Shown here: piece after piece, positions 31,474 through 39,379 of the stretch
Layout: every line of letters starts with the position of its first letter
Numbering within the stretch: position 1 is the first letter of the stretch
Virus record (IMG/VR): IMGVR_UViG_3300009085_000002
Span: 24,966 to 88,965 of that record
Direction: 5' to 3' (one strand)
Source: a virus
Length of the DNA: 64,000 bases
Translations under genes and position numbers: made by a program
Notes under the pieces: model-generated
Database searches by the model: none
What the model saw: only the letters and a program-made list of their open reading frames with translations
Told to the model about the DNA's origin: nothing

Positions 31474-31797
31474 TTATATCTTTTTTAAACATTCCATAGA
31501 TAATCTATGATAAAAGTTGTTTATTTCTTTTTTATCTAAAGTATTATTTAATAAGTCACTCAATTCATTTGTGATATTCATGGTAAACGCATCAATACTA
31601 ACAGATTGAGATCCTGAAAGAATATATTCTGATATATCTTTGTTAGATATATTAATCTTAGTTATTTTAAACCCAGCAGGAATGGGCTCAACTTCATTAA
31701 CTTCTTTTATAAAATTATTTATAGGAGGATCATATTCTCCAGTAATTAAAAAATTACTATCTCCTAGAATAATACTTACTACAACTTCTTTTTGCAT
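31474..31797 (-). CDS. Hypothetical protein, 107 residues
   Basis: The protein begins MQKEVVVSIILGDSNFLITG and is probably an alpha/beta domain with a C-terminal helix. It overlaps the 3' end of the small membrane-protein gene upstream by 19 bases. I recognise no family. Confidence 0.5.
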   Translation of the reverse strand: MQKEVVVSIILGDSNFLITGEYDPPINNFIKEVNEVEPIPAGFKITKINISNKDISEYILSGSQSVSIDAFTMNITNELSDLLNNTLDKKEINNFYHRLSMECLKKI

Positions 31798-31967
31798 AAA
31801 TTAATTATTATTGTTTTTCTAATATTTTTTGAACTGGTGTAAAATATAACCCAATAACCTTTTTTAATTTTATAAAAGGAAAATTTAAATAAAACTTTTA
31901 ATGAAGAATATATAAAACCTATTAAGGATAGTATTCCACAAATTATTAATATAGTGACTTTATCCAT
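31779..31967 (-). CDS. Small membrane protein, 62 residues
   Basis: One N-terminal membrane helix (about 4-27, ILIICGILSLIGFIYSSLKV) is followed by a basic tail, so the topology is probably N-out, C-in. It is two bases downstream of the DUF932 gene's stop and overlaps the next gene. Function unknown. Confidence 0.5.
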   Translation of the reverse strand: MDKVTILIICGILSLIGFIYSSLKVLFKFSFYKIKKGYWVIFYTSSKNIRKTIIINLCKKKL

Positions 31968-31969
31968 TT

Positions 31970-32683
31970 TTAATTAATTAGAGGAGTTATGAAATTATGT
32001 AGATCTATATGTTTTTGTATAAACGTAATAGGATGAGTTAATTTTAAAGATTCTGTAATATGATTATACATATCCCACATAGTATATTCTCTATCAGTTA
32101 TTTTCCTAAAATTAGTTGAATTATATAACTGATCTTTTATACAATTTAATTGAATTGAATTAATAATATTTTCTTCTAGAAACATTCTACCTATTAATTC
32201 TGCATTAATTTTAGAATTAATAGCTACATTATCCATTTTATTTTTATCTTGTAGTAATCTTTCAAATGTTTCTTGAATACTTTCAATACCTATTCTTATT
32301 TTTTCTTTAGCAATTTCATTAGCATTTCCAGTATGTTTTCTTTTCAGATTAATTTCTCCACAGATCATTCCATTTGTACATGCATATACAACTGCACCAA
32401 CTGCAAGTCCAAAGCTCATAGATTTATCATAAGAATTTTTAAATCCTAGTCTCATACCAATGTTAGAATTACTTGATTGAATATCAAATAAACCTATAAA
32501 TTTATCTCCTTCTAAAGTAGATTTATAATTTTCATTTAGAATAATTAAATTATTTTTATGGCATTCTTCTTCAATTAAATTTAGTATAAATTCATTTGGT
32601 ATAGGAGTATATGTATTTGTTTTCTCTGGTAAAGGTGCATTTAATAAAATATCCCTATCTGGAATTAAATTTAATTTTATCAT
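31970..32683 (-). CDS. DUF932-like phage/plasmid protein
   Basis: The protein has 237 residues. The segment CTNGMICGE (about 102-110) followed by KRKHTGN is characteristic of the DUF932 family of phage and plasmid proteins, which is common in crAss-like phages. The family's biochemical role is not established. A long helical C-terminal part contains EIAKEKIRIGIESIQETFERLL. It is shorter than many members, in line with a minimal version. Confidence 0.65.
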   Translation of the reverse strand: MIKLNLIPDRDILLNAPLPEKTNTYTPIPNEFILNLIEEECHKNNLIILNENYKSTLEGDKFIGLFDIQSSNSNIGMRLGFKNSYDKSMSFGLAVGAVVYACTNGMICGEINLKRKHTGNANEIAKEKIRIGIESIQETFERLLQDKNKMDNVAINSKINAELIGRMFLEENIINSIQLNCIKDQLYNSTNFRKITDREYTMWDMYNHITESLKLTHPITFIQKHIDLHNFITPLIN

Positions 32684-32709
32684 ATTTTCTATAATATTTA
32701 AGTTATAAA

Positions 32710-33087
32710 TTAACGATATACTTCAATAATAGCATCTGGATTTTCTTTGCAGGCTTTTAAATATTTCTCAACCCAAGGAATAAAATTATCATAAGTTCCC
32801 CACCCATTTGGTGAATTAAATTTTTTGAATCTTTCAGGGTCTTTTATCATTAAAGTTAGGCCAATAGATAATTTTTTAATTATGTCCTTTGCTTTTACTA
32901 CTCCAACTTCTTCTGGTCTCCATAATATTTCATAAATTCCAGCTTCACTAGCCATTTTATATAAGTTGTGTGTAATATTAGCTTCAAATATAGTTTCTTT
33001 TTCAATCTTAAAATCTTCATGACCACACTCAGTACAAATAAAGGTAACTATTTTTCTTTCTTCAACTAGATAAACACTTAAGCTCAT
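32710..33087 (-). CDS. Conserved phage protein with ANITHNL..LWRPEE signature
   Basis: The protein has 125 residues. A short N-terminal extension contains one CxxC (CTECGHE, residues 18-24). It is followed by a well-defined sequence with FEANITHNLYKMASEAGIY, LWRPEE, and a C-terminal NGWGTYDNFIPWVEKYLKAC. This signature recurs in small proteins of many unrelated phages and some bacteria. No activity is known to me. With only one CxxC, zinc binding would need a partner or dimer. Confidence 0.6.
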   Translation of the reverse strand: MSLSVYLVEERKIVTFICTECGHEDFKIEKETIFEANITHNLYKMASEAGIYEILWRPEEVGVVKAKDIIKKLSIGLTLMIKDPERFKKFNSPNGWGTYDNFIPWVEKYLKACKENPDAIIEVYR

Positions 33088-33093
33088 ATTTAT

Positions 33094-33264
33094 TTATTTT
33101 TCTATAATTTCATATTCAAATGATATATCTTCTTCTGTTATATCTACAATAGACTCTTTTATACTTTTTAAATCTTCTTGTTCTATATCTGATAAGCTAT
33201 AAATCATTTCTTTTCTTTTTAAATCCATAAGTTCCTCTAGTGGAACTAATACATATTTTGTCAT
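33094..33264 (-). CDS. Small acidic hypothetical protein, 56 residues
   Basis: The ATG at 33264 overlaps the stop of the upstream gene by four bases and the frame closes with TAA at 33094. The product begins MTKYVLVPLEELMDLKRKEM and is acidic in its second half. Coupling by overlap supports it. Function unknown. Confidence 0.6.
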   Translation of the reverse strand: MTKYVLVPLEELMDLKRKEMIYSLSDIEQEDLKSIKESIVDITEEDISFEYEIIEK

Positions 33265-33575
33265 ATATTTTTAGATTTTTTTAATTTAGTTAATTCTTTA
33301 ATATGGTATTCTAACCACTTTATTCTAATTTCTTTATTATTTGGATCCCAATAAAAAAGATTATAAGTAGGATCATAAAATATACCTTTCTTTGGCTCAT
33401 GTAATTCTATGAAGTTATATAAATTTTGTTTTTCATTATAATCAATAATACCTACGAAACATATACCTGAAATATAACAGCATAATCCATTTTTTTCATA
33501 TGGCATATTTTTTTCATGCTTTAATGCTTTAACTACTATTTTTAATAAAGTTAAAATACTTCTTTTTCTTGCCAT
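33261..33575 (-). CDS. Hypothetical protein, 104 residues
   Basis: A basic N-terminus (MARKRSILTLLKIVVKALKH) is followed by a compact domain containing GLCCYISGICFVGII and aromatic residues. Four Cys lie within the first half. It is the first gene after the terminator hairpin at 33594-33621. No family recognised. Confidence 0.5.
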   Translation of the reverse strand: MARKRSILTLLKIVVKALKHEKNMPYEKNGLCCYISGICFVGIIDYNEKQNLYNFIELHEPKKGIFYDPTYNLFYWDPNNKEIRIKWLEYHIKELTKLKKSKNI

Positions 33576-33593
33576 CTTTATAATTTTAAATTA

Positions 33594-33621
33594 AATAGTC
33601 TAGTATTTCTACTAGACTATT
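33594..33621 (-). terminator. Intrinsic terminator after the 17-residue peptide gene
   Basis: A perfect 12-bp inverted repeat (AATAGTCTAGTA / TACTAGACTATT) has a four-base loop and a T-rich tract (TTTAATTT) on the minus-strand 3' side. It begins 10 bases after the stop of the peptide gene. Confidence 0.8.
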
Positions 33622-33631
33622 ATTACACAAT

Positions 33632-33685
33632 TTAACAACCTCCGCCACCTTTAGGTTTCTTTGGTTTCTTAGGTTTTTTTGCCAT
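33632..33685 (-). CDS. Tiny Lys/Pro/Gly/Cys peptide, 17 residues
   Basis: The full product is MAKKPKKPKKPKGGGGC. Below normal gene-calling size, it is supported by context: a -7-type promoter box 22 bases ahead, an ATG, a TAA and then a 12-bp terminator, forming a complete monocistronic unit in a gap that otherwise has no reason to exist. The basic KKP repeats suggest binding to nucleic acid or to acidic surfaces. The Gly4-Cys end suggests a flexible tail with a reactive or lipid-attached Cys. No homologue is known to me. Confidence 0.55.
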   Translation of the reverse strand: MAKKPKKPKKPKGGGGC

Positions 33686-33706
33686 AATTAATATAAATTT
33701 AGATGC

Positions 33707-33714
33707 CAAATATA
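33707..33714 (-). promoter_or_regulatory. Bacteroides-type -7 box before the 17-residue peptide gene
   Basis: Read on the minus strand the sequence is TATATTTG, an exact TAnnTTTG box, directly after the stop of the upstream gene. I find no clear TTTG at the -33 distance, so the promoter is only half-matched. Transcription would start near 33700, 15 bases or so before the ATG. Confidence 0.4.
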
Positions 33715-34077
33715 CTAAAGTTTTTTATATTTTTTAAGTAATTTCTTAGCTTTATTTATTACTTCTTGTCTAGGCTCTACTTTATAAATTTCGAACCAAT
33801 AACCTGATATAAGATATTTAGATTTTAAAGGTTTATAGAAATAAAGCTCAGGAAAACATTTTTTAAATATAGTATTATCATATACATAGACTATACTATT
33901 TAATTCAAACATGAGCCAACCACAAATTCCACAAAAATCAGTATGCTCAGTATTAAAATTCTTATCAAAATTCCTATAAATATTAAATCTTACACGAGGT
34001 TTTATAATACCTGAAGTAAATTTTAAATAGTACAAACATACTAACTTATTCCAATAGTATTTTAAGTATTTTATCAT
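33715..34077 (-). CDS. Hypothetical protein, 120 residues
   Basis: A Tyr- and Lys-rich protein with FCGICGWLMFELN near the middle, giving a CxxC pair at about 49-52, and a basic helical C-terminus ending KLLKKYKKL. The ATG overlaps the stop of the upstream RusA-like gene by four bases. No family recognised. Confidence 0.45.
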   Translation of the reverse strand: MIKYLKYYWNKLVCLYYLKFTSGIIKPRVRFNIYRNFDKNFNTEHTDFCGICGWLMFELNSIVYVYDNTIFKKCFPELYFYKPLKSKYLISGYWFEIYKVEPRQEVINKAKKLLKKYKKL

Positions 34078-34604
34078 ATCTTATAAATTATAAATATTAA
34101 TTCTCTTTCTTCTAAAGTATTACAGTTAATCCAGGTATATGGTCCTTCTTGAGTTATATATTTTATATTATCATTAGGTATTATATCTAATCTAATAGTC
34201 TTATTACCTAGATCTGCATCTTGTGATTGTAATACATCTAAAAATACTTTAGACCATAAATAACCATAGTTTCCTATATCCCAATTAGGCTCATATTTCT
34301 TAGAAGGTATTTTCCAACAAATTTCTTTATTTCTTCTTTGGACAGAACCAAAATTAATAGGTACTTTTAATTGAGTTTCTATGGCTATAGGAAAAGTAGT
34401 TACAGAAATATTAGCCCAGTCCTGATTATTAGCCAAGTATTTCTTCATATTTTCTACAACTATTTTCCTAGTCTGGGGGTGCATATTTCCTGAATATAAT
34501 TGATTTCCATTAATTTTTAAATACTTATTAGGAGCTTTCTTATTATTTGTACAAGCAATATGTGTTGGAAACTCTTTATATATAATTTTATGTAATATTT
34601 TCAT
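34074..34604 (-). CDS. Possible RusA-like Holliday-junction endonuclease
   Basis: The protein has 176 residues. The segment PNWDIGNYGYLWSKVFLDVL (about 106-125) places Asp109, Asn112, Lys119 and Asp123 in the spacing of the RusA pattern PDxDN-x-xK-xxxDxL. A later IIPNDN-IKYI recalls the second acidic patch. RusA enzymes cut four-way junctions during replication and packaging, and would fit beside DNA polymerase. The match is by eye and weak in places; an unrelated conserved phage protein is possible. Confidence 0.35.
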   Translation of the reverse strand: MKILHKIIYKEFPTHIACTNNKKAPNKYLKINGNQLYSGNMHPQTRKIVVENMKKYLANNQDWANISVTTFPIAIETQLKVPINFGSVQRRNKEICWKIPSKKYEPNWDIGNYGYLWSKVFLDVLQSQDADLGNKTIRLDIIPNDNIKYITQEGPYTWINCNTLEERELIFIIYKI

Positions 34605-34610
34605 AATATA

Positions 34611-35435
34611 TTATTTAGACCAACAATTAGATATTTTAACATCTACAACCACTGGAACTTTTTTTAATATTATTTGTCCTGCTTTTATCATAAGTTCTTG
34701 TAATTTAGCTTTCCATAGCTCTGCTTCACTTTTTAAGCACTCAGTTTGTAATTCATCATATATCTGAAGAATAATTCCAGCATTCCATTCATTATCATCT
34801 ATTTCGTCTTGTATATAAATCATTGCTTGCTTAATAATATCTGCATTAGCGCCTTGTATAGGAGAATTCATAGATGCCCTATTTATACTACCTAACCATT
34901 TATTTTTAGAAGGTGTATTAGGATTATCTTGAATATAATTCCATTTTGGAAATTGTCTTATTCTTCTAAAAGGTTTAGGAGTTCTAATATAACCATAAGT
35001 TTGACCAAATAAACCCCTTTCTTTTAAAAAAGCTTCTACTTTAGGAACTTTAGAAAAGAATTTTTTAATTATCTCTTTTGCTAGATCTACAGATATACTA
35101 GCTGTATTGGATAATTTATATTCGGTCATACCATAGCTCAAGCCAAAGTCGATGGTTTTCTGTAAGTATCTATAAGTAATTGAAGGATTATGAGGATAAG
35201 GCTCATTAACCCTACTAATATCTATATCAAATGTTTCACTACATAATATACTATGAAGATCTTTTCCTTCTTTAAATGTATTAATCCATAGAGGTTCTTC
35301 AGATAATTCAGCTATTATCCTTAGTTCCATATTAGAATAGTCTCCCCCAACAATAACATAATTATCATCCCTTGGTATAAAACAACTTCTAATTATAGTA
35401 CCTAGCTTACCCTTACGTGGTATCTGATTTAAATT
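34611..35435 (-). CDS. polA: DNA polymerase I (family A), exon 2: palm, fingers, motifs A-C
   Basis: This is the C-terminal 274 residues of the polymerase. Joining to exon 1 restores TGRISVSVP-NLNQIP, the same spacing as TGRLSSTDP-NLQNIP in E. coli Pol I. Motif A is GGDYSNMELRIIAEL, motif B is RYLQKTIDFGLSYGMTEYK, and motif C is YDELQTEC, where Tyr replaces the usual His of HDE. An ATG at 35441 could give a separate fragment, but that would lack the exonuclease and thumb parts. The likely product after splicing is 660 residues and replicates the phage genome. Confidence 0.85.
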   Translation of the reverse strand, partial: NLNQIPRKGKLGTIIRSCFIPRDDNYVIVGGDYSNMELRIIAELSEEPLWINTFKEGKDLHSILCSETFDIDISRVNEPYPHNPSITYRYLQKTIDFGLSYGMTEYKLSNTASISVDLAKEIIKKFFSKVPKVEAFLKERGLFGQTYGYIRTPKPFRRIRQFPKWNYIQDNPNTPSKNKWLGSINRASMNSPIQGANADIIKQAMIYIQDEIDDNEWNAGIILQIYDELQTECLKSEAELWKAKLQELMIKAGQIILKKVPVVVDVKISNCWSK

Positions 35436-36256
35436 CACCATTTGTTATGATTTATCATTTCATAACGGTGGACTATATCATCTACTAATAATTTAATTTG
35501 TAATTTTTTTCTTTCTAAACAAAATTCATCATAATCTTCATATAAATCAATAGAGTGTTTCCAAAAATCTGTTCTTGTACTCATCTCTTTACCTAATTTA
35601 TTTTTTACAGGGTTTATACTTAGATCATAATTATACCAATATTTAAAGGCATTCTTTAAATCTTCTACTAAATATGATGAATGAGAATACCACCTAATAA
35701 TAATATTATGCTCCGTATTTCTTATATTACCATCTCCATCTATAAATCCTCTTAAAGCCATTTTAAAACAAGTTTTATTGTAAAATATTGGAAATTTTAC
35801 ATTACTAGTTTTATTTGGAACTCCAACACCTAATGATATTAATAAGTCTACTAAATATTTATTACTTATAGTTAACTTATAAGAGTAATGATTGTCCTTA
35901 GTCTTAAATTTATATACAGGAGTTAATTTATCTTTAGAAAAATATTTTGATAACCTTTCTAATATTTTAGGAGAATCAGTTATAGCTAAAGCTACTCTAC
36001 TATTTTTTAGATCTATGTATCCATCAGATACTATACATCCTATATAATATGCAAATATTGGATTATTTATATCAAATAAATCTTCATTGTAAGTATACTT
36101 TATTTTTGATCTAATATTTGTTAATTTATAATCTTTTATTAGTTTTTCTATATACCATAATCCAACATTTTGTTCTTCTGCTATTTCTCTTTGGGACTTT
36201 CTATTTAAGACCCACTCATCATGTAAAAATTGTTTAGTTATTTTTATTGTATTCAT
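35435..36256 (-). CDS. Intron-encoded LAGLIDADG homing endonuclease
   Basis: The protein has 273 residues. It begins with a helix-turn-helix-like region (about 14-45, with KSQREIAEEQNVGLWYIEKL). Two LAGLIDADG motifs follow: YIGCIVSDGYI (about 71-81) and ALRGFIDGDGN (about 167-177), with acidic residues placed to bind catalytic metal. This is a single-chain homing endonuclease that would cut intronless polA alleles and spread the intron. The gene lies between the two halves of the intron's P7 helix, and its TGA stop straddles the 3' splice site. It has its own promoter-like sequence. Confidence 0.85.
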   Translation of the reverse strand: MNTIKITKQFLHDEWVLNRKSQREIAEEQNVGLWYIEKLIKDYKLTNIRSKIKYTYNEDLFDINNPIFAYYIGCIVSDGYIDLKNSRVALAITDSPKILERLSKYFSKDKLTPVYKFKTKDNHYSYKLTISNKYLVDLLISLGVGVPNKTSNVKFPIFYNKTCFKMALRGFIDGDGNIRNTEHNIIIRWYSHSSYLVEDLKNAFKYWYNYDLSINPVKNKLGKEMSTRTDFWKHSIDLYEDYDEFCLERKKLQIKLLVDDIVHRYEMINHNKW

Positions 36257-36528
36257 AGGAATATTTTATAATATTTCCACAAATATAACAAATTTTATGA
36301 AACATTCAAGTAAAAATTAAAATTATTTTTTTAGTAGTCGGACGCTTTTTCATTAATTTATTATTAATTACTTCCTGTTATTAAGTAGACTTTACTACTC
36401 AGGTAGTCTCTGAACCTTCTAAAAGTGTACTTTTAGCTTGGCTGCTGATTGCCCTTATTATTTGATGGGTTTCCAGCAATTCATCCGATTCATTATAAAA
36501 ATTACTTTTTATACGCCCAATATATCTT
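35436..36528 (-). mobile_element. Group I intron interrupting polA
   Basis: The 1093-base intron runs from after the U at 36529 to a terminal G at 35436. Core elements on the minus strand are: P4 UGCUG (36473-36479 region) with CAGCA (36440-36447); a P6-type hairpin AAAAGU/ACUUUU (36421-36434); P7 GACUA in UUCAGAGACUACC (36404-36408) with UAGUC in GAUAUAGUCC (35471-35475). The last exon bases GUCCCU can pair partly with UUGGGCGU as P1. The first bases of exon 2 (AAU) can pair with AUU just before GGG as P10. Features suit subgroup IA. Splicing keeps the frame. Confidence 0.8.
36280..36310 (-). promoter_or_regulatory. Promoter inside the intron for the homing endonuclease
   Basis: Read on the minus strand: CTTG (36310-36307), 19 bases, then TATATTTG (36287-36280). 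The -7 box is exact and the -33 box is one base off TTTG. Transcription would start near 36273, 17 bases or so before the endonuclease ATG at 36256. This would let the endonuclease be made apart from the polA transcript. Confidence 0.5.
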
Positions 36529-37686
36529 AGGGACACTTACAGAAATCCTACCGGTGCTGAGTATCTGCCATATAGAAGGATGGATTCTCTTGGTAATAGG
36601 GTTTATCTCAGATAGTAAGGAGTCTCCAAAACTTGTATATAATTTATGATATTCATTATATTCTAATAACTCTTTTACTATGGGATATTTATTCTGGATC
36701 TTCCTAAGAGATTCTGATTTAGTATCTTTTAGTGTCTTATCATATTCTTTTAATATACCTAATTTTTGTTCTGGAGAATCCCAATTTATATTAACATTTA
36801 CTTCATGGGTATACATATCTTCTGTTAGAACAATAGGAACTTTCTTATTTCTATTCTTCTTCTTTACAGTTATATATTTTATCTTATCTTTTAATATAAA
36901 AGAATTTAACTTTCTTTTAGACTCTTCTAAAGTTTTCTTAACTTCTGTAATAACTTCTTTTGTATACTTCTCTTTATCTAATCTTATACCTCTATAAAGC
37001 ATTTTAGCAAATACTCTGACTACTTTATTTTCTAGAATTTCAACTTCTCCTGTAGAATAGAATCTTTTATTAAATCTAATTAAAGCTTCTTTCTGCTTAT
37101 TTATTATAGGCTCTAATACTTTAACATCATTTGCAGCATATTCTATTACAGCTTGAGTTAAACCCATATACTGTATATTACCTCTTATAGACTTATCAAG
37201 ATTAAATTTTAGATACTTTTCTGATAATTTACCTAATGAAAACTTTCTAACTACATATTTCTTAGAATCTTCTATTGTAGATTCTTTTGCTATATCTTTT
37301 TCATCTAAATCATTATTATAACCACAATATAAAATATTTTCTTGTAGTTGAGTATCTGATATATTTTTAACATCTGTACTATGATGTAATAGAAACCTTA
37401 AGTCAAATTGGGCATTAGCAAATATGAAAGTTTTATTACTTTCTAAAAGATCTTTATATCTTGATATATTAATACTTGATAAATCTATAACAAATTGATT
37501 ATTCCAATCTCCTAATTGAAGAGTTAACATTTTTTTAGTATAGGGATCAAATCCTTCTGTTTCACTATCTATACCTATAAAAGCATGATTCTTAAAATAA
37601 TTTATAGAATCTTCTATAGAACAATACTGAATTAAGTCTTCATTATATTTACTTAAACTAGTTTGATTAGTTACTAAATATATCAT
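36529..37686 (-). CDS. polA: DNA polymerase I (family A), exon 1: 3'-5' exonuclease and thumb
   Basis: This is the N-terminal 386 residues. The 3'-5' exonuclease domain has Exo I IGIDSETEGFDP (Asp40, Glu42), Exo II FANAQFDLRFLLHH and Exo III IEYAANDVKVLEPI, so proofreading should be intact. A thumb region with many Lys follows, then WQILSTGRISVSVP, where the intron enters. Unspliced message would add a few intron-coded residues and stop at 36502. There is no 5'-3' exonuclease domain; a separate gene at 39379-40284 supplies that. Confidence 0.85.
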
Positions 37687-37692
37687 AATATT

Positions 37693-37896
37693 TTATTTAT
37701 CCAATGCATCTTTTCTATATTCTTTTAATATGTTACAAAATTCATCTACTTCTTTAGCACTACAAAACCATAATCTACCCTTATCTCTTTTTTTTAATTG
37801 AATATATAGTTGCGTATCATAAGGATCTAGTTCTTGATCTATTACTATTCTAAATTCTTGATTAGAATTATTAGTATATACTTTCTTTTCTTCCAT
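37693..37896 (-). CDS. Hypothetical protein, 67 residues
   Basis: A small charged protein (MEEKKVYTNNSNQEFRIVID) with a C-terminal helix containing SAKEVDEFCNILKEYRKDAL. It lies six bases ahead of polA in the transcript. No family recognised. Confidence 0.5.
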   Translation of the reverse strand: MEEKKVYTNNSNQEFRIVIDQELDPYDTQLYIQLKKRDKGRLWFCSAKEVDEFCNILKEYRKDALDK

Positions 37897-37898
37897 TA

Positions 37899-38249
37899 TT
37901 ATAAAGTTATATTATTTACTTGATCTTCTAGCTTATCTAATTTTTCTTTTAGACCTTCTACTTCTTTCAGAAATAATTCTGTTTCTGTTTTTATATACTT
38001 TGATAAATTATTACTATAAGCTTCTTTATAAATTCTATAGTAAGAACTAAATATATTATGAATATTAATATTAATAAGTTTAGAGGAATTTTCTAAATCT
38101 TCTGGATATTCTTCAATATTTATTGTTATATTTGCATATAGATCTTTAAATTTATTTCTTTGATTCAAATCCATATTATCTAAAAAGCTTAAATCTTTCT
38201 TTAATTTTTCTATTGCCCTTTCTTCTATTTTTTGTTGTAATATATTCAT
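37899..38249 (-). CDS. Coiled-coil hypothetical protein, 116 residues
   Basis: Largely helical, with a leucine-heptad C-terminal end (VEGLKEKLDKLEDQVNNITL) that should dimerise. Its start overlaps the upstream stop by one base (TAATG type) and its stop is two bases from the next gene. Function unknown. Confidence 0.5.
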   Translation of the reverse strand: MNILQQKIEERAIEKLKKDLSFLDNMDLNQRNKFKDLYANITINIEEYPEDLENSSKLININIHNIFSSYYRIYKEAYSNNLSKYIKTETELFLKEVEGLKEKLDKLEDQVNNITL

Positions 38250-38731
38250 TATTTTGTTATTAAATAATTATTATTCCAAGTTGATTGTTTTGTATTATAG
38301 TTAATCCAACCCCAAGTTTCTTTTGCTATTAGAATATCTTTGTTTGAATAGTTTAAATACCATAAAAGCATTTCATAATATTTATCATTGTCATTATCTG
38401 GAGCATTCCAAAATATACAAAATTGCCAATAAAAGAAATATATTTGAAATGATGGTGACCATTCATATCTAGGAGTTCCAAATTTATCTTTCCAACCTAA
38501 TCCATACCAAGTAATATAAATAGGCCAACCATAACTAATTTGATATCCAAACAATGTAAAAAAGTTACAGCGTATAAACTTAGGCTTAACTTTTCTTATA
38601 TTTAATATATTTTTATTAAAGCCCCAGGGATAAAAATAAGGAGAACCATAATGTATTTTTCCTAAATAATAAACTTTCTTAGGAGATTTAAATATATTTT
38701 TAGTTTCTTTTAATATGTATCTAAGTTTCAT
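38249..38731 (-). CDS. Trp/Tyr-rich hypothetical protein, 160 residues
   Basis: Very rich in Trp, Tyr and Phe (for example FYWQFCIFWNAPDND), with a basic N-terminus. The aromatic content is striking, and similar small proteins occur in Bacteroidetes phages, but I know no function. It overlaps the upstream gene by 11 bases. Confidence 0.5.
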   Translation of the reverse strand: MKLRYILKETKNIFKSPKKVYYLGKIHYGSPYFYPWGFNKNILNIRKVKPKFIRCNFFTLFGYQISYGWPIYITWYGLGWKDKFGTPRYEWSPSFQIYFFYWQFCIFWNAPDNDNDKYYEMLLWYLNYSNKDILIAKETWGWINYNTKQSTWNNNYLITK

Positions 38732-38993
38732 TTAACTCTTTTTTAAGTTCTCTTCTAATAGTTAATATTGATTGTTTGGTTATGCTTGGAAAAAGACCTA
38801 ATATACCCAAGTCATTATATTTAGTACTGACTTCTTCCATACATCTTTTAGTGACTTCTTCTATAACTTCGATTTGTACTAGTTTAATAAATCTAATTAC
38901 TTGTTCTTTCGTATAGTAGAATTCATAATCATTTGTAATATCTTTTTTAGTGATAGTATCTTCTATTTTAATATACTCTTCTGCTTTTTTCAT
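38721..38993 (-). CDS. Hypothetical protein, 90 residues
   Basis: A charged helical protein (MKKAEEYIKIEDTITKKDIT) with a central helix containing EQVIRFIKLVQIEVIEEVTK. Overlaps the next gene by 11 bases. No family recognised. Confidence 0.5.
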   Translation of the reverse strand: MKKAEEYIKIEDTITKKDITNDYEFYYTKEQVIRFIKLVQIEVIEEVTKRCMEEVSTKYNDLGILGLFPSITKQSILTIRRELKKELNET

Positions 38994-39001
38994 CTATCAA
39001 T

Positions 39002-39379
39002 TTATTTATTTTTATGGTATTGATAAAACATAATATTAGCCATTATATGACCTACATGAGATAATTTAGATTCTTTATCAAATTCTTCTTTATTAATTAA
39101 TTTAAATAAGTGTCTTGCTAACGATTCCAATGTTTCATTTGAATCTAATCCTTTTTTCCAATTATCTTTACCAGAAGATATTAATTTGTATTTATTAATA
39201 TCTTCTATTGGTATTTCAGAACCTCTAATTTGATTTCCTTTATCATCTTCATAAATACTATATTTATGTGCACCATATTCTAGAACTTCTACTAGAGGTA
39301 ATAGTGACTCAAAATCTATTAAACTCCATTTAGGTTTTCCAGAATTATATCTTAATGCTTTTTCTTCTTTATTTTCCAT
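39002..39379 (-). CDS. dATP/dGTP diphosphohydrolase-like protein (DUF5664 type)
   Basis: The protein has 125 residues and begins RYNSGKPKWSLIDFESLLPL after a short leader. It continues with VLEYGAHKYS, DNWKKGL, ESLARHLFKLI and a final HVGHIMANIMFY. This matches the DUF5664 family, which is annotated as a MazG-like dNTP pyrophosphohydrolase domain. It would hydrolyse dNTPs to dNMP and so shape the nucleotide pool for replication. The gene starts on the last base of the exonuclease gene. The fit to the family pattern is good; activity is inferred. Confidence 0.65.
   Translation of the reverse strand: MENKEEKALRYNSGKPKWSLIDFESLLPLVEVLEYGAHKYSIYEDDKGNQIRGSEIPIEDINKYKLISSGKDNWKKGLDSNETLESLARHLFKLINKEEFDKESKLSHVGHIMANIMFYQYHKNK

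Noticed and set aside
36529-36537. Alternative 5' splice site after AGT (36535) with the 3' end at 35441/35440
   Set aside because: It also keeps the frame, but the joined protein would lack the Pro before NLNQIP and the spacing found in family A polymerases, and P10 pairing is weaker. It remains a second choice.
36449-36997. Two plus-strand open frames opposite polA exon 1 and the intron
   Set aside because: They lie on the strand opposite to clear polymerase motifs and intron core elements, with no start signals or family features.
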